Positions 14,398 through 25,297 of a DNA stretch of 64,000 bases are shown here, piece after piece. The notes below the pieces were generated by a model. That model saw only the letters and a list, made by a program, of their open reading frames with translations. It was not told the DNA's origin and made no database searches. A program made the position numbers and the translations under genes. The DNA is taken from positions 984,895-1,048,894 of the forward strand of contig KB445804.1 of NCBI GenBank assembly GCA_000320605.2. The letters run 5' to 3'. Each line of letters opens with the position of its first letter. The stretch's first letter is position 1. The DNA comes from Gelatoporia subvermispora B (Eukaryota; Basidiomycota; Agaricomycetes; Polyporales; Gelatoporiaceae).

Positions 14398-16331
14398 TTA
14401 CGAGTGACTCTTCTTTTTCCTCTTCTTACGCCGGCGTTGGTCCTCTGCCGGCCCGGCGAGTACCTCTGATACATCCCTCTCCTTCCTCTTTGCGGTTGAG
14501 GTCCCCTTGTCTTCCCCAATATTCGGCCTGTGAGTAGGCGCGGTGACGTCGGTCATGTTATTTTTGGTCTCGTCTGCTCTCACGAAGAGACTGACGAAAA
14601 ATCCATTGGTTGCGTCTTCGTCTGGGGAGCATCGCACGACCGATTGAGCGTCGGCTGAAAAGGCGGGTCGCGTTATTGACACGAATCAATGGTACCGTGA
14701 TGTTGACATGTTCGTACCTGGGGAATTCATTTCCTCGGAAATGCCTCGTCGCTTCCATTGCGGAAGAACCTGTTCTCTCGGTGCCAGTCTGAATCCAGCA
14801 CCGAGAGCCTCCTCGGTTTGTAATGCTTGCCGGACGACGTGTTCGTTCTCAGTAGCGTGTATACTGCACGTAGAGTAAACAATTCTCCTGACGGACGGGA
14901 CTGGGCGAGATGCGCATCAGATAGATGTGTCTGGTGCGGCGAGTGAACGGAGACGAACACTTCATCGCATGTCTGATCATCAACAGCTGGAAGGATGCCA
15001 GTTTATCCAGCCGCTGTCGGTCCTCTTCGGCGTTCTGAGTCTCTTGAATTCGCCGTCAGCTAAGACTTAATTGAACTTGCTTGGTCAGCGCACCAGCCTC
15101 AAGGAGGTAATCCAGGCGATTCACAATGCCCGAACCACTGCAAGATGGATCTAATAGGCTACGGAGAATCAGCCGGTAACTCGGGCGGCCATGGGTCATA
15201 CATAAAGACTCACATATGCGTGACTTGTCGGAACTTGACATCATCTGGAGATACCGTTAGGAAATCTGCATTGACCGGCTCGACATTCCGGCAGTGTGCC
15301 TTGGCGAGCATCTTCTTGAGCGTCGAGAAGCGTTTTCTGTCACGCTCAAAGGCGAAAAGCTAAGGCACCGTGTGCCATGAGGACACCCTAGTTGAGTTAC
15401 GGCGGGGGAGTGCGTTTCCGGAAACATACCTTGCCCCTATTGCTCATGAGCGCAGACAGATGAGATGTCTTGTTCCCGGGCGCTGCAGTAGCATCTATAA
15501 CCACGCTGTCATCTGCAGCAGGCGGGGCCAGCACACATGCCGGGAAGCATGATGCCTTGTCCTGTAGGATAATCTTGCCGGACGTGTACAAGGGATCGTC
15601 CGCGAAATGTACATGCGGGGGAAAGAGAAGCAGGTCCGGGATATGTTCGTCATTTGCAAACCCTTTCCTGAGATTAGTGTGTCAGTCGATCTTCCTGTGT
15701 GGGCACAAGGGACGGGAGACACCTCGATTGGAATGGTCCCGACAATACATAGCCGCGCGAAAGGAACTCCGTGACGGCTTCATCAACGGTCCAGACTGCG
15801 GTGTTCACGCGAATGTATCGGGGGATTTGGGCTATTCAGATGTCAGCAAGATAGGGGGAAGTCGTCGGGAACGGACAGGCATACCCGCCCGAGCGTCCTC
15901 AGAATGAGCTAGCTCCGCGGTGGACTTTGCCCCCCGCTTGATCTTAAGCTTCTGGAATTCGCCATTTAACCTCGTCTTATGGCGCAGTACAGCTTGTTTG
16001 ATCGGCCCATCGCCAGCTTGGATGCCATTCGAAAGTAACAAATCGTGGACAAGCACAAGGGCAAGGTTCTTTGACGTGATTTTTCGCTCTTCCTTGAGCA
16101 GCTTGGCCGCGTCGATGACGTCTGACAGCACCGACTTATCTGCCGGCGACACACATGCATGAGAGCGTGCACCTGAATACTGCGATGAAGCTCACACTTC
16201 AAAGTTTCAATGACCAGTGCCGCGGTTCTCTTTCGGTCCTTGTCCGGCACCGTCGCAATGACACCCTTGATCGACCCTTTCTTTGCATCGAGTCTATCGA
16301 GCACTTTAGTGGCTTCGAAATAGAAATTCAT
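14398..16331 (-). CDS. RCM1: 25S rRNA (cytosine-C5) methyltransferase Rcm1/NSUN5
   Basis: Nucleolar NOP2/Sun-family enzyme that methylates a cytosine of large-subunit rRNA. The start MNFYFEATKVLD closely matches the start of yeast Rcm1, which fixes the ATG at 16331. Several exons follow: a helical N-terminal part (to about 15840), the RNA-binding region, the S-adenosylmethionine motif DATAAPGNKTSHLSA near 15480, motif IV DPSCSGSG near 15150 with the family cysteine, and motif VI YSTCSIHATENEHVV near 14870 with the second, catalytic cysteine. The tail is a Lys/Arg-rich nucleolar-type extension ending KKRKKKSHS. Both cysteines are present, so the enzyme should be active. It diverges from the DnaJ gene; about 550 bp separates the two starts. 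Confidence 0.92.
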
Positions 16332-16882
16332 ATTACAGTGCTACTACAGTCGTCAAAGGCGTCAGCCTCAAGTAGGGCGACGAATATGGAAGAAATATGC
16401 ACGGTGACCCTCGATCCAAACTTCCACCGAGCGAACGTTCAAACCCAGCAGTTTGGGACGCTCGAAACAGTACCTAGAGGACAATGAGCGGTCAGTCTCA
16501 CGTCAATCACACGCAAGGCAGAGCAAACGCGAAGTGGATCAGGATAGGAATGATCGTCAAATCCGGGACGAGACCCAGTCAGACAATGTAGATAAGTATA
16601 ACGAAAAGCATCATTTAGACGTCATATGAACCTTGAATGACTTACCTATTGTTGCACACCAGTTACAAGCGTCTCTCGGGGCGAACGACGGCGACACTCG
16701 ACGACGACGCGATGGCAGGGAGCACAGAGAGGTTGTCGCGGACGCGGCAAGAAAACGCTACGCGTTCGGGAATTGCAACTCCGCCAAGAAAATAAAGTGT
16801 CCGCCACGTGCGCCTCGCGGGTGCGCGACGTGCGGCGCCAACGGTCTGCGGCTCGATCCTGCAGTGGCTTGCCGGAAACATT
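16332..16882. promoter_or_regulatory. Divergent promoter region of RCM1 and the DnaJ gene
   Basis: Non-coding by inspection. The last 50-100 bp form the 5' leader of the DnaJ mRNA: the frame leading to the split start codon has a TAA upstream and no earlier ATG. Confidence 0.45.
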
Positions 16883-18782
16883 AGTGAGTATAGCACATCG
16901 TAGCTCTCGTCTCCCAATACTGATCCTATGACTTACAGTGGCTGTGGAAACGGCTCTCTACGACCTTCTGGGTGTGCATCCGGAGGCGACAGATGGTGCG
17001 ATTCGAAATGCTTAACGTGACAAGCATGGGATACTCATGTGTCCATGTTCAGATGAGATTAAGAAGGCGTATCGGAGAAAAGTGCGTTAGTTCCAACTGA
17101 ATTGTACAATACGTGCTAATACTTTTCTAGGCTCGAGAGCATCATCCTGTAAGCGCAACTTGTCGTCCATGACTTCTTATACACGGTGGCTGATCCCGAT
17201 GGCGCGCGGGCCTAGGACAAGGTAATTGTCACATTGTCCCACACTGCTCAGCAAGGTCTGAATCGTGAATAGAATCCAGATGATCCTACAGCAGGAGCCA
17301 AGTTCCAAGAGATGGCAGCAGCGTGCGTGGCGCTCTCACCGATATCCCCAACCGCACCCTAATACACCTCCCTACAGCTACGAAATTCTCAGTTCTGTAG
17401 AGACACGAGAAGTCTACGATCAGTTTGGTATGGACGGGCTTTCAAAGGGTGGAGCAGGCGGCCCAGGACCAGATCCCGCCGATATCTTCGCCGAACTTTT
17501 CAATGGGTTCTCCTTCGGCTTCGACTTCGGCGGCCCCGGCGGCCCCCGTGGCCCTCGGAGATCAAGAGGAGAGGACTCTGTTATCCCGTACGAGGTCTCG
17601 CTAGAGGACCTTTACAATGGCAAGACCGTCAAGATGAACATGGAGAAGGAGGTGGTGTGTGGTGTCTGCAAAGGGTAAGTCGCGGAGCGGTGCAGGCATT
17701 GTATGTGTTGATGGGCTTGAGCATTCAGGTCAGGTGCGAAGGGGAGTGCGAAGCCGAAGCCGTGCGTTACGTGTGAGGGGCGGGGTTGGACGACCGTGAC
17801 AACACAGGTGCGCACTTCTTCTGCGCTTCGATGCATCTACTGATTCACTTTTACCCTTTGCCAGATTGGTCCCGGTCGGCTTGGTACGTCACGGGCGATG
17901 TGCACCGAATGCCAGGGCCTTGGTGAGAAATTGCGAGAAAAGGATCGGTATGTGCGAGTATTTCTCATGACAAGATATGGCCTCGAGCGTCGGCTAGGTG
18001 TAAGAAGTGCAAAGGGCAGAAGACGGTTAAGGAGAAGACTCGGCAAGAAATATTCATAGAGCGTGGAATGCCTGATAGGCACAGGATCGTGTTGGCGGGT
18101 GCTGGGGATGAGGAGGTTGATTTTGTTGCGCCTCATGCTGTATCTGACGGTGCTGACGGTCGCTTCAGCCAGGTATCCCTCCAGGAGACGTAGTGTTTGT
18201 CCTGAAGACCAGTCGCCATGAGTCCTTCGAGCGATCCGGCAACGACCTCTTGACCACCGTTCACATCACCCTCTCGGAAGCTCTACTTGGCTTCTCGCGA
18301 ATTCTCATCACACATTTGGATGGCCGGGGAGTTCGTGTCACCAGCCCGGCGGGCAAAATCATCAAGTCCGGTGATAGTGTCATCCTGAGGGGCGAGGGCA
18401 TGCCCCACCACAAGAATCCTGACCAGAAGGGTAACCTCTACGTTATGCTCGAGGTCGACATGCCAGATGAAGGGTGGCTAAGGTCCGTAGACAGGGTGGT
18501 ATGTATAGATTTGCAGGGTCGACAAACTCGCGCTGACGTCGCTGATAGGCCCTCGAGCAATTGCTGCCCCCGAAGAAGTCGGAGATGGAGCCGAAGCCTG
18601 CAATTGTAGACGAGGTGCCATTCGAGGAGGCTGATATCGCCGACGTGCGTGAGACGCCCTTTCGCGCTGGGTCCCACTTCTTTGACCATGGTTTCGGTCC
18701 GCAGTTCGGGGATGGGGACGAAGAGGATTGGGAAGATGACGACGACGAGCACGGCGGGGAGCCCGAGTGTCAGCATCAGTGA
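16883..18782 (+). CDS. Class A DnaJ/Hsp40 co-chaperone (Ydj1/Xdj1/DNAJA type) with prenylation motif
   Basis: Co-chaperone that stimulates Hsp70 ATPase. J domain (ETALYDLLGV, EIKKAYRRK, AREHHP-DK-NPDDP), Gly/Phe-rich linker (about 17430-17580), four zinc-finger cysteine repeats (CGVCKG, CVTCEGRG, CTECQGLG, CKKCKG), two substrate-binding barrels, and an acidic tail ending CQHQ, a plausible CaaX farnesylation site like those of Ydj1 and DNAJA2. Early exons: 16883 (the single A of the start codon), 16939-16995, 17053-17081, 17131-17148, 17216-17221, 17273-17322, 17378-17674. The start codon is A|TG around a 55-nt intron; no in-frame ATG precedes it after the upstream TAA. The D and K after HP are encoded by a 6-nt exon. 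Phases agree throughout. Cytosolic or ER/mitochondrial-surface location is inferred from the CaaX box. Confidence 0.95.
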
Positions 18783-19959
18783 TTGTGCTTGCTGGGCTCA
18801 GGATCTTCTCGTCGGGCTTTTTCGGATTTTGCATTCTATGTTACAGCTTCGCCTATTGCTATTGCATTCATGATCAGTTACCCCCACTCTCTGCATTGCT
18901 GTGGTCTGTATCGCTGCTCGGAATCTATTCATACGTGATTCACATGGAGTGCCACCATCGTACCACAAGTGCATTTCACTTGCCATACATTGGCATGGGC
19001 GTTGCCCACGCTCCGCAGCCGGGTTGCCTGAGCCGAGGAGGGGATGTACTCGGACAAATGTATGTACATGAGAGACTGCTAGGGGCAGCGGCGATATAAA
19101 GAGGTGGGCGAGGGTGGAAAGATGCCACAGTATGCCACTTGTGAAGCCTGTCCACCAGCTCACTTTCCCCACTGCGAGGGGTTGTCCGCAGACCACTCCA
19201 AGCCAAGCTATGATGAAGAGGGCGTCCCCTGACCGACGCTCGTCCCTCCGGAGAACAATGTACTCAGGACCCCGTGATCGAGACAAGCCTGGACTGCCTT
19301 ACAGGACGAGACACGAGGCGAGCGTTCCGCCTTACGTGGGTGACAAGACGCCAGTCCGATGAGCACGCCAGGTCATGATGCTGAGTGTATGTTTTCTCAC
19401 CGGTGCGCGCATGTATTCGGCCGTCGGAGAAATGACATAGCTGAAGACTATTATTGTTCTCTAGTCGACATCATAGCACCCTGACCTCGTGCTGCGACCC
19501 GGTGGCACGGCATGGCCCTTGTGAAGGTGTTGCAGGGCAACCGCGCAAGTCTCAACGGTGTCGGTGAAGAGGCAGACGACTCTCGCGTATGTCTTGATTT
19601 CGGACGAGTCGGTGATGGTTGTGGTCGCCTGTGGTTAGCCGGCCGCGGGCTGGAAGCGGGGCCCGGAATGTCCTTGGCTCTGGCCGGAGTGGTCGGGAGG
19701 GGGCGCACCGGAGCGGAGGCAGATAAGATTAGATCATCACGTGCGTCTAATGTCTAATCAGCATGAGCCGAAAATTCAGAGTGGTCTGACTTTGCGCGGG
19801 CGCCCTCATAAAAGCGTTCTTGTTGCTCTACTCGGCATTCCGTTGTCGTTGTCGTCGCCGCCGCCGTCTCCAGCACCGCGCGCACCGCCCTCGTCGTCCC
19901 CGGCGACTTTCCTGTAAAAGAGAAGCGAGCGTTATATCGCTCACCAACTATCACGCGCC
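18783..19959. other. Intergenic between DnaJ and ERG3
   Basis: About 1.2 kb without a recognised gene. The minus strand has moderately long frames (19286-18798, with hydrophobic stretches, and 19708-19451), but they have no motif and no convincing joint splice model. The right half should hold the ERG3 promoter. Confidence 0.4.
19736..19743. promoter_or_regulatory. Candidate sterol-regulatory E-box (ATCACGTG) upstream of ERG3
   Basis: ATCACGTG lies about 220 bp before the ERG3 start codon. Fungal SREBP (Sre1) proteins are bHLH factors that bind E-box-like elements in sterol genes. One eight-base match is weak evidence by itself. Confidence 0.3.
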
Positions 19960-21205
19960 ATGGATCTCGTGCTCAGCCTGTGTGACGACCTCTTTCTCGA
20001 CAAAGTCTGGGCCGGCGTCCTCCCCGTATCTGCCTTCACCTCGTCGCTGAACGCTGGGTTGACGCCACCACCACCAGCGCTACTCAGCAACTCGTCACAT
20101 CTTCCTATCCTAACTTCTGACCTAAGCACATGGTCACAGCTAATATCCTACATCCCTCATCCACCTTTTCCCGAAGACCTCCTATCACTATCGACATCTG
20201 CCCCGCTGCCCTTCACTTCAGCATGGCCACGCGACTACGTCCCGCGGCAGGCCATCTCGCTATTTATGCTTACTCTCATCGGCATCCACCTGCTCTACTT
20301 CATATTCGCCTACCTATCATATAAGTTCATCTTTAATCACGAGATGATGAAGCACCCGCGCTTCCTGAAGGACCAGATCAAACAGGAGATCCATTCAAGT
20401 CTACAGGCGTTCCCAGGAATGACACTCCTCACGCTTCCTTGGTTCCTGGGAGAGGTCAACGGCTACACAAAGTTGTACGACAATGTAGACGAGTATGGCT
20501 GGGGATACTTCTTTCTCTCGATACCACTGTACGTATCGCGCGCGCAATTTTTTATTTGCAAATTACTTACCTGAATGGGACAGCTTCCTCGTCTTCACCG
20601 ATTATTGTATCTATTGGATTCACCGGTGGCTGCACCTACCCGTCTTCTACAAGCGGCTGCATAAGCCACACCATAAGTGGATCAGTACGCCTCCTTTAAT
20701 GCCGTTCACGTCCGAAGCTGACTCCTGCGCAGTTCCTACACCTTTCGCATCGCACGCGTTCCACCCAGTCGACGGCTATGCGCAATCTATTCCTTACCAT
20801 GTGTTCATCTACCTGCTCCCAATGCATCGAAAGTTGTACCTTGTGTTATTCGTGCTTGTAAATTTCTGGACCATCCTAGTGCGTCCCCCCTTTTGTATAT
20901 GATGACGTTCCTCACTGACACCATTCGTTTGATGTAGATTCATGATTCAGACATGATTACTGGTCACCCTTTGGAGACCGTGATCAATGGTCCCGCACAT
21001 CACACACTCCACCATCTATATTTCACTGTAAATTATGGACAAGTGAGCTTCTTCTTGCATCATCTCCCCTTCGGCTCTCATACTTTTGCAGTACTTCACC
21101 TGGGCAGACCGTATGGGCAACTCGTACCGACAGCCTACGTCCGAGCTGGACCCGCTGCTCGAGGCAAAAGCCGCCGAGAAGGCGGCGCATGGCAAGGACG
21201 ATTAG
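19960..21205 (+). CDS. ERG3: Sterol C-5 desaturase (Erg3)
   Basis: ER membrane enzyme of late ergosterol synthesis; introduces the C5-C6 double bond into episterol using O2 and cytochrome b5. Five exons: 19960-20528, 20584-20684, 20733-20878, 20938-21042, 21092-21205, 344 aa with consistent phases. Hydrophobic segments occur near the middle of exon 1 ([20 protein letters not shown]) and around VFTDYCIYW. The iron-binding histidine boxes are all present: HRWLH and HKPHH in exon 2 and HHTLHH in exon 4. The start ATG opens a long uninterrupted frame; the C-terminus is short and charged. Regulation by oxygen or sterol level is likely from the family; a possible Sre1 site is noted upstream. Confidence 0.97.
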
Positions 21206-21731
21206 AGTCCGTCCTGCTCTGCGTTCAAAACTCCTCTCAGCCGGCCCAGCCGGGCCCTGTTATCTATCTACCCGTACTATATGTTTTGCCCGGCTCCGGG
21301 CGTGTTGCCCCGCCAGTATACCTTACTTATGCTTCCGGCGCGGGCGGGCAGGTGTTAATTGTGGTACTGTGCTGTACCATATTCTTCTGTTGGTTGCCAC
21401 GAGTAGGCGCGGGAGGCGCTATGATGGATCCACGATTATAATGCTAGTTAGCTGCTCCATTCGACGAGCGTGCTTTACCACTTTCACGTTGCGTCGATCA
21501 CGCGGAGATGAGTGAAGAAATGACCGCGGTCGGCGGCACAAAGGATTGAATGAAATTGCCATGAAGTAGATTTGGAAGGAACATAACAAGCAAGATCGTC
21601 GGTACACAGTGTACACTACTCGTTCTCCTATGCACACGGGCAGGACTCGTTCCTCGATCCCCCCGCGCGCTGCGCCGCGCTGTCACGTTCGGGCGCCCGC
21701 AATTCCTTGCATGCCACTTGCTGCGCACCAC
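21206..21731. other. Convergent intergenic region ERG3/RAE1
   Basis: About 530 bp holding both 3' UTRs. No gene seen. Confidence 0.5.
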
Positions 21732-23265
21732 TCATCGCTTTGCGGGCTTGCGCTTGACCTCGTCGTCCTTGCACGCGTGCAGCATAATCTTATTCGGGTG
21801 CCCGGGCGTCATGCCCGAGTGGCCCTTGCTCCAGTCGTACGAAACCGCGTACGCAAAGATCGAGCCGGTACGGTTGAAGCACGTCGTCGGCACAGGGCCC
21901 GGTGCGGGCTCGAAGGCTGCAAATTCCAGCGTCAATATCAATAGGGCGCATAGGGAACGGCGATCGAGAGAACGCACACTTGAGACGCGTGCGCGCGTCT
22001 TTGTCCCAGTAGTTGACGGTCCCGTCAGAACCTGTGGAGTGGCTGTCAGTGCGCGAGGCGCCAGGATGGGAAAGGGAAACGGGAGCATACCGCACGTCGA
22101 GAAGGTGCCGTGCACGGGGTGGAACGAAATGTCGTTGACGGCATACACGAGAGCTTGGTCCTTGGTGGTCGGGGTGGTGTCTCGACGGTGACATTTGAAT
22201 GAGAAGTTGTTCCTATGAACCGGCATATGTCAACAACGTGCAGTAGAACACTCAACGATCCACATACGAAGCATCCTTGTCATCAACATATCTAAATGGC
22301 ACATTAGTCCGTGGCGTAGGATCAAGGTGGATGGGACTCACTGGATTGCAACGCGCCCTTCAATGCTACCCACTGCGAACCCGTTCGCAGCAGGGAAGCA
22401 CGAAACGACACGTGTCTGCCATTTCAGCGGCGAAACCATAGTCTATTGTGCACAAGTCTGTCAGCACAAGATCGCATCAGGCACGCACGCCACGCACTTT
22501 GTAGACTGTAGTCGGGTTCGTCAGGTTGAATATTTGAATGTGGCGCTCAGCTGTGCCGACGACCATGAGTGGGTAGGCAACATCCAGGGTATAGCAGCGC
22601 TCAGGCAGCTGGACACTGGACACAGGCGACGGAGAGCGGAGGTCCCAGTACTTCCGGAGAATTAGCGCTGTAGTGAATATGCAGAACGTCCGTGGCGGGA
22701 CGCACCTTGATAGTTTTGTCCCAGCTTCCCGTGACGAGGACGCTCCCCTGGGGTGACTCGATCCAGCGCACGCATTTGATGGGCGCGTCGTGTTGTGCGA
22801 CCTGCTGTGACTGGCCGGTCGTGATGTCGAACATCCTTCCGGCATTATCTGCTCCTCCCGAGAGCAGTTTCGTTCCATCCTATATCCGGAGTGCAATGTA
22901 CGGTTATACGACGTGAGCGAGGGGGGTAAAGACGACACAGGGCATGCATCGCACCTTGTTCCAGCACACACTTAGGACCGGACCCTGGTGGCCGTACATC
23001 GCCTTTCCCTGCGTCTGTCCATTCTGACCAACTTCATAGATGCGGACCTGAGAAAGTAAACGCGTCAGACGAGGTGAGGAGATGTGCTGTGGTTGTGTGG
23101 ACTTGCATTGTTGTCCCAGCTCGCGGCGGCTAAGTAGTCTGCTTGTGGAGAGAAAGCGAGAGATGATATGGAATCGGAGGGTGGGTCATTGACTTCGATA
23201 TCCTTGTCCGGTTGGGCAGGGTTTGCCACGGAGGACGACGAGGCCGCGGTGTTGAAGAAGGACAT
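21732..23265 (-). CDS. RAE1: mRNA export factor Rae1/Gle2, WD40 protein
   Basis: Seven-bladed WD40 protein of the nuclear pore that binds Nup98 and supports mRNA export and spindle checkpoint functions. The N-terminus MSFFNTAAS and [19 protein letters not shown] match Rae1/Gle2. WD-like blades follow through several exons: [52 protein letters not shown], the unusual RHIQIFNL blade, and near the end [22 protein letters not shown] and YWDKDAR. The tail SYDWSKGH...PNKIMLHA is diagnostic for the family. At least seven introns of 50-70 bp interrupt it. The ATG at 23265 precedes a Ser/Ala-rich short leader. An intron-bearing tRNA gene lies 110 bp upstream on the same strand, so the RAE1 promoter is short or overlaps the tRNA. 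Confidence 0.95.
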
Positions 23266-23367
23266 GGTTGAGGATGCGCGTCCGCCACCAACGCGGGCTA
23301 CAAACCAGCGCGCTTGTCCCGTGCGCCGCGCGCGGGACCGATCCTCCAAGTCAGCCTGACGTGTGGC

Positions 23368-23373
23368 AAAAAA
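23368..23373 (-). terminator. RNA polymerase III terminator of tRNA-Arg
   Basis: Six T residues on the transcribed (minus) strand begin one base after the tRNA 3' end. Confidence 0.9.
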
Positions 23374-23374
23374 G

Positions 23375-23456
23375 CGACCAACCTGGGATTCGAACCCAGA
23401 ATCTTCAGCTAACACCCAACCGGAAACTGACGCCTTAACCATTAGGCCAGTCGGCC
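23375..23456 (-). tRNA. tRNA-Arg (anticodon CCG) with a ~9-nt intron
   Basis: The minus strand folds as a full cloverleaf over 82 nt: acceptor GGCCGAC/GTTGGTC with discriminator G; D arm GCCTAATGGTTAAGGC; anticodon stem TCAGT/GCTGA with loop TTCCGG...A; T arm CTGGG-TTCGAAT-CCCAG. The anticodon CCG reads the Arg codon CGG. Removing the nine bases after position 37 leaves a standard 73-nt tRNA; a 10-nt alternative is possible. The A box (TGGCCTAATGG) and B box (GGTTCGAATCC) for RNA polymerase III are internal, and a T6 run follows. CCA is not encoded, as expected in a eukaryote. Confidence 0.93.
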
Positions 23457-24083
23457 GATATGTTCGCTTGTAGACAATACAGTATGACCAAGCCGTATGC
23501 CTCCATGACCTCCATGGCGTCCTCTCAGTATGCCATCGCTTGCGTAGATCATGAGATTGGTGGTGAGAGCTTGAAGACGTCCATTTCAAACATTACGTGC
23601 AGTACTAGGGTGTGTAATTTGCCGTTACTCTATTGGGCTCAGTGCTGACGCACGTATGAATGATAGCCATGGGCTTCTGTGCTGCTTCTGGCACGCCGAG
23701 CCTCTGGGACGTCAAGGGAATGCCACATAGGACGAGCTTTGGACGAGCGAGTGGCTATCCAGGAGCCGAGTCAAAGTGAAACAGTAAGCCGCTATGGAGG
23801 ATTGTGTGTACAGCATCACGACGTCACAACTGCGCTCACCGATGCAATCCTGGTGGCGCATCTAACATGGTAGCCAAATCAGGCAAGCGGGACACCATTT
23901 ATGTACAGCTCACCCCGACTCAGTGACGTCTCTCGACGAAATACTGACGTCGAAAAGGGCGCAGCTAACGCCTGTATGACCATGTGCGCCTGCCAACTGG
24001 CGCATATTAAATCTTACCTGCACGGTATCCCACCTTTGCAGCACCGCCAACCACTACTCGCACTTCATCTCACCGCTACCATT
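23457..24083. other. Intergenic between tRNA-Arg and the small hydrophilic gene
   Basis: About 630 bp. Short open frames only; nothing recognised. It should hold the promoter of the gene at 24084. Confidence 0.45.
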
Positions 24084-24568
24084 ATGCCAGTTAATCCGTC
24101 CCAGAGTCGCGGTCCCTACAACCTTCCGCCGGGAGGCCGCGATGTCGACAGTGTCACCTACAACCCCATGGCGGATGCCCGCCCGGACGCCGCCGAGTTC
24201 GACCCCGACCATGCAGACGACCTCCAGCCCGTCGGTGCACGCGGCGCGGCCAACCAAGCAACTGGTCGTAACTTCGGCCAGGAGGACACAGAGACTGCGC
24301 AATCCGACAAGACCGGACAGATCCCTCGAGGTGTGTACTTTGCTATTGTCCGTCATAAAGATCGACATTGAATTCCGAGTGTCTTCTAGGTGAGGTCGAT
24401 GATTTGCTCAGCAGCACAACCAAAGAAGAGCGTAATGTCGCTGGCAAGACTCGCGGTAACCGCGTCGACGCGTACAAACAGGAGCGTGAGGTCGATCGTT
24501 TTATGCAAGACAACGGTCTCGAGGACGCTGACCAAGACATCGAGATTGGCCGTGCGACCGGGCCATGA
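24084..24568 (+). CDS. Small acidic hydrophilic protein, unknown function
   Basis: Two exons (24084-24330 and 24390-24568) joined by a 59-nt intron encode 141 aa. I do not recognise a domain. The protein has no hydrophobic segment and is rich in Asp, Glu, Asn, Gln and Gly; it looks largely disordered with a short helical stretch (KEERNVAGKTRGNR...YKQEREVDRFMQ) near the C-terminus. Support for a real gene: an ATG at the head of an open frame after a TATTAA/ACC leader, exact splice signals with matching phase (R-G|G-E), and a composition unlike the surrounding DNA. A general stress or DNA/RNA-associated role would be a guess. Confidence 0.7.
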
Positions 24569-25297
24569 GCATTGTTTTCGATCGAAATCGTGGATTGATA
24601 TTTGGGGATGTATGAGTAGCACACAGTGGTCGATTATTGAATGTTAAATGTACTGTTGGAATCTGGTTTTGAAATTCCTGTTCTGATGAATTTGCGCATT
24701 CTCATCGCCGCACCATCGCGAAAAACATTGATGTCCTCGAATGGATACAATTATCCCATCCTTTGAAACTGCTGTGTCCCATACACCCATAAAGCCCGAC
24801 AGCGAGACGCCAACACGGCGTGAACGGAGGCTTTAGCGAGAATACTGCGTGAGAAAGTGCATGCCAGATGGAAGAAACTCGGGCTTATCGCAAGCGTCAC
24901 GCCTCGAGGTGGGCTCGCAAGTCGTTCGTCGGCACCCTTGGCCAGCGCGGCCCGCAGCTACTCTTGGACATAGATCATGCGCCGCCCACAGCAGGGTCTT
25001 CGCGCGTTCTACATGAATCATACGGGTGGCAAGAGATCACGCATGTCTATTCTTGGGTATGCACGAGGGAATCGAGGCCAGCAAGCGGCGGTCTTACGCA
25101 GGACTTGCTGGGGATGACCAAGGGAGACCCTCGTCGAAAATTCTGATGACCACTCGTGACAATGTGGCACATTGATGGTTTGACGAGCACGATATTCGAT
25201 GATGGCTGGCTGGCTGCCAGCGAGCAATAGAAGGCTCATAGAAAGATAAGGGTATATAAGCGAGCGGAGAGTATGGTTGCGCACCGAGTCGCTCAAG
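24569..25297. promoter_or_regulatory. Intergenic region with TATA box before the GDSL gene
   Basis: No gene seen in 730 bp. A TATATAAG element at 25253-25260 lies only about 38 bp before the start codon at 25298, implying a very short 5' leader for the esterase mRNA. Confidence 0.55.

Noticed and set aside
18438..18834. Minus-strand frames of about 115 codons
   Set aside because: Antisense shadows of the DnaJ C-terminal exons.
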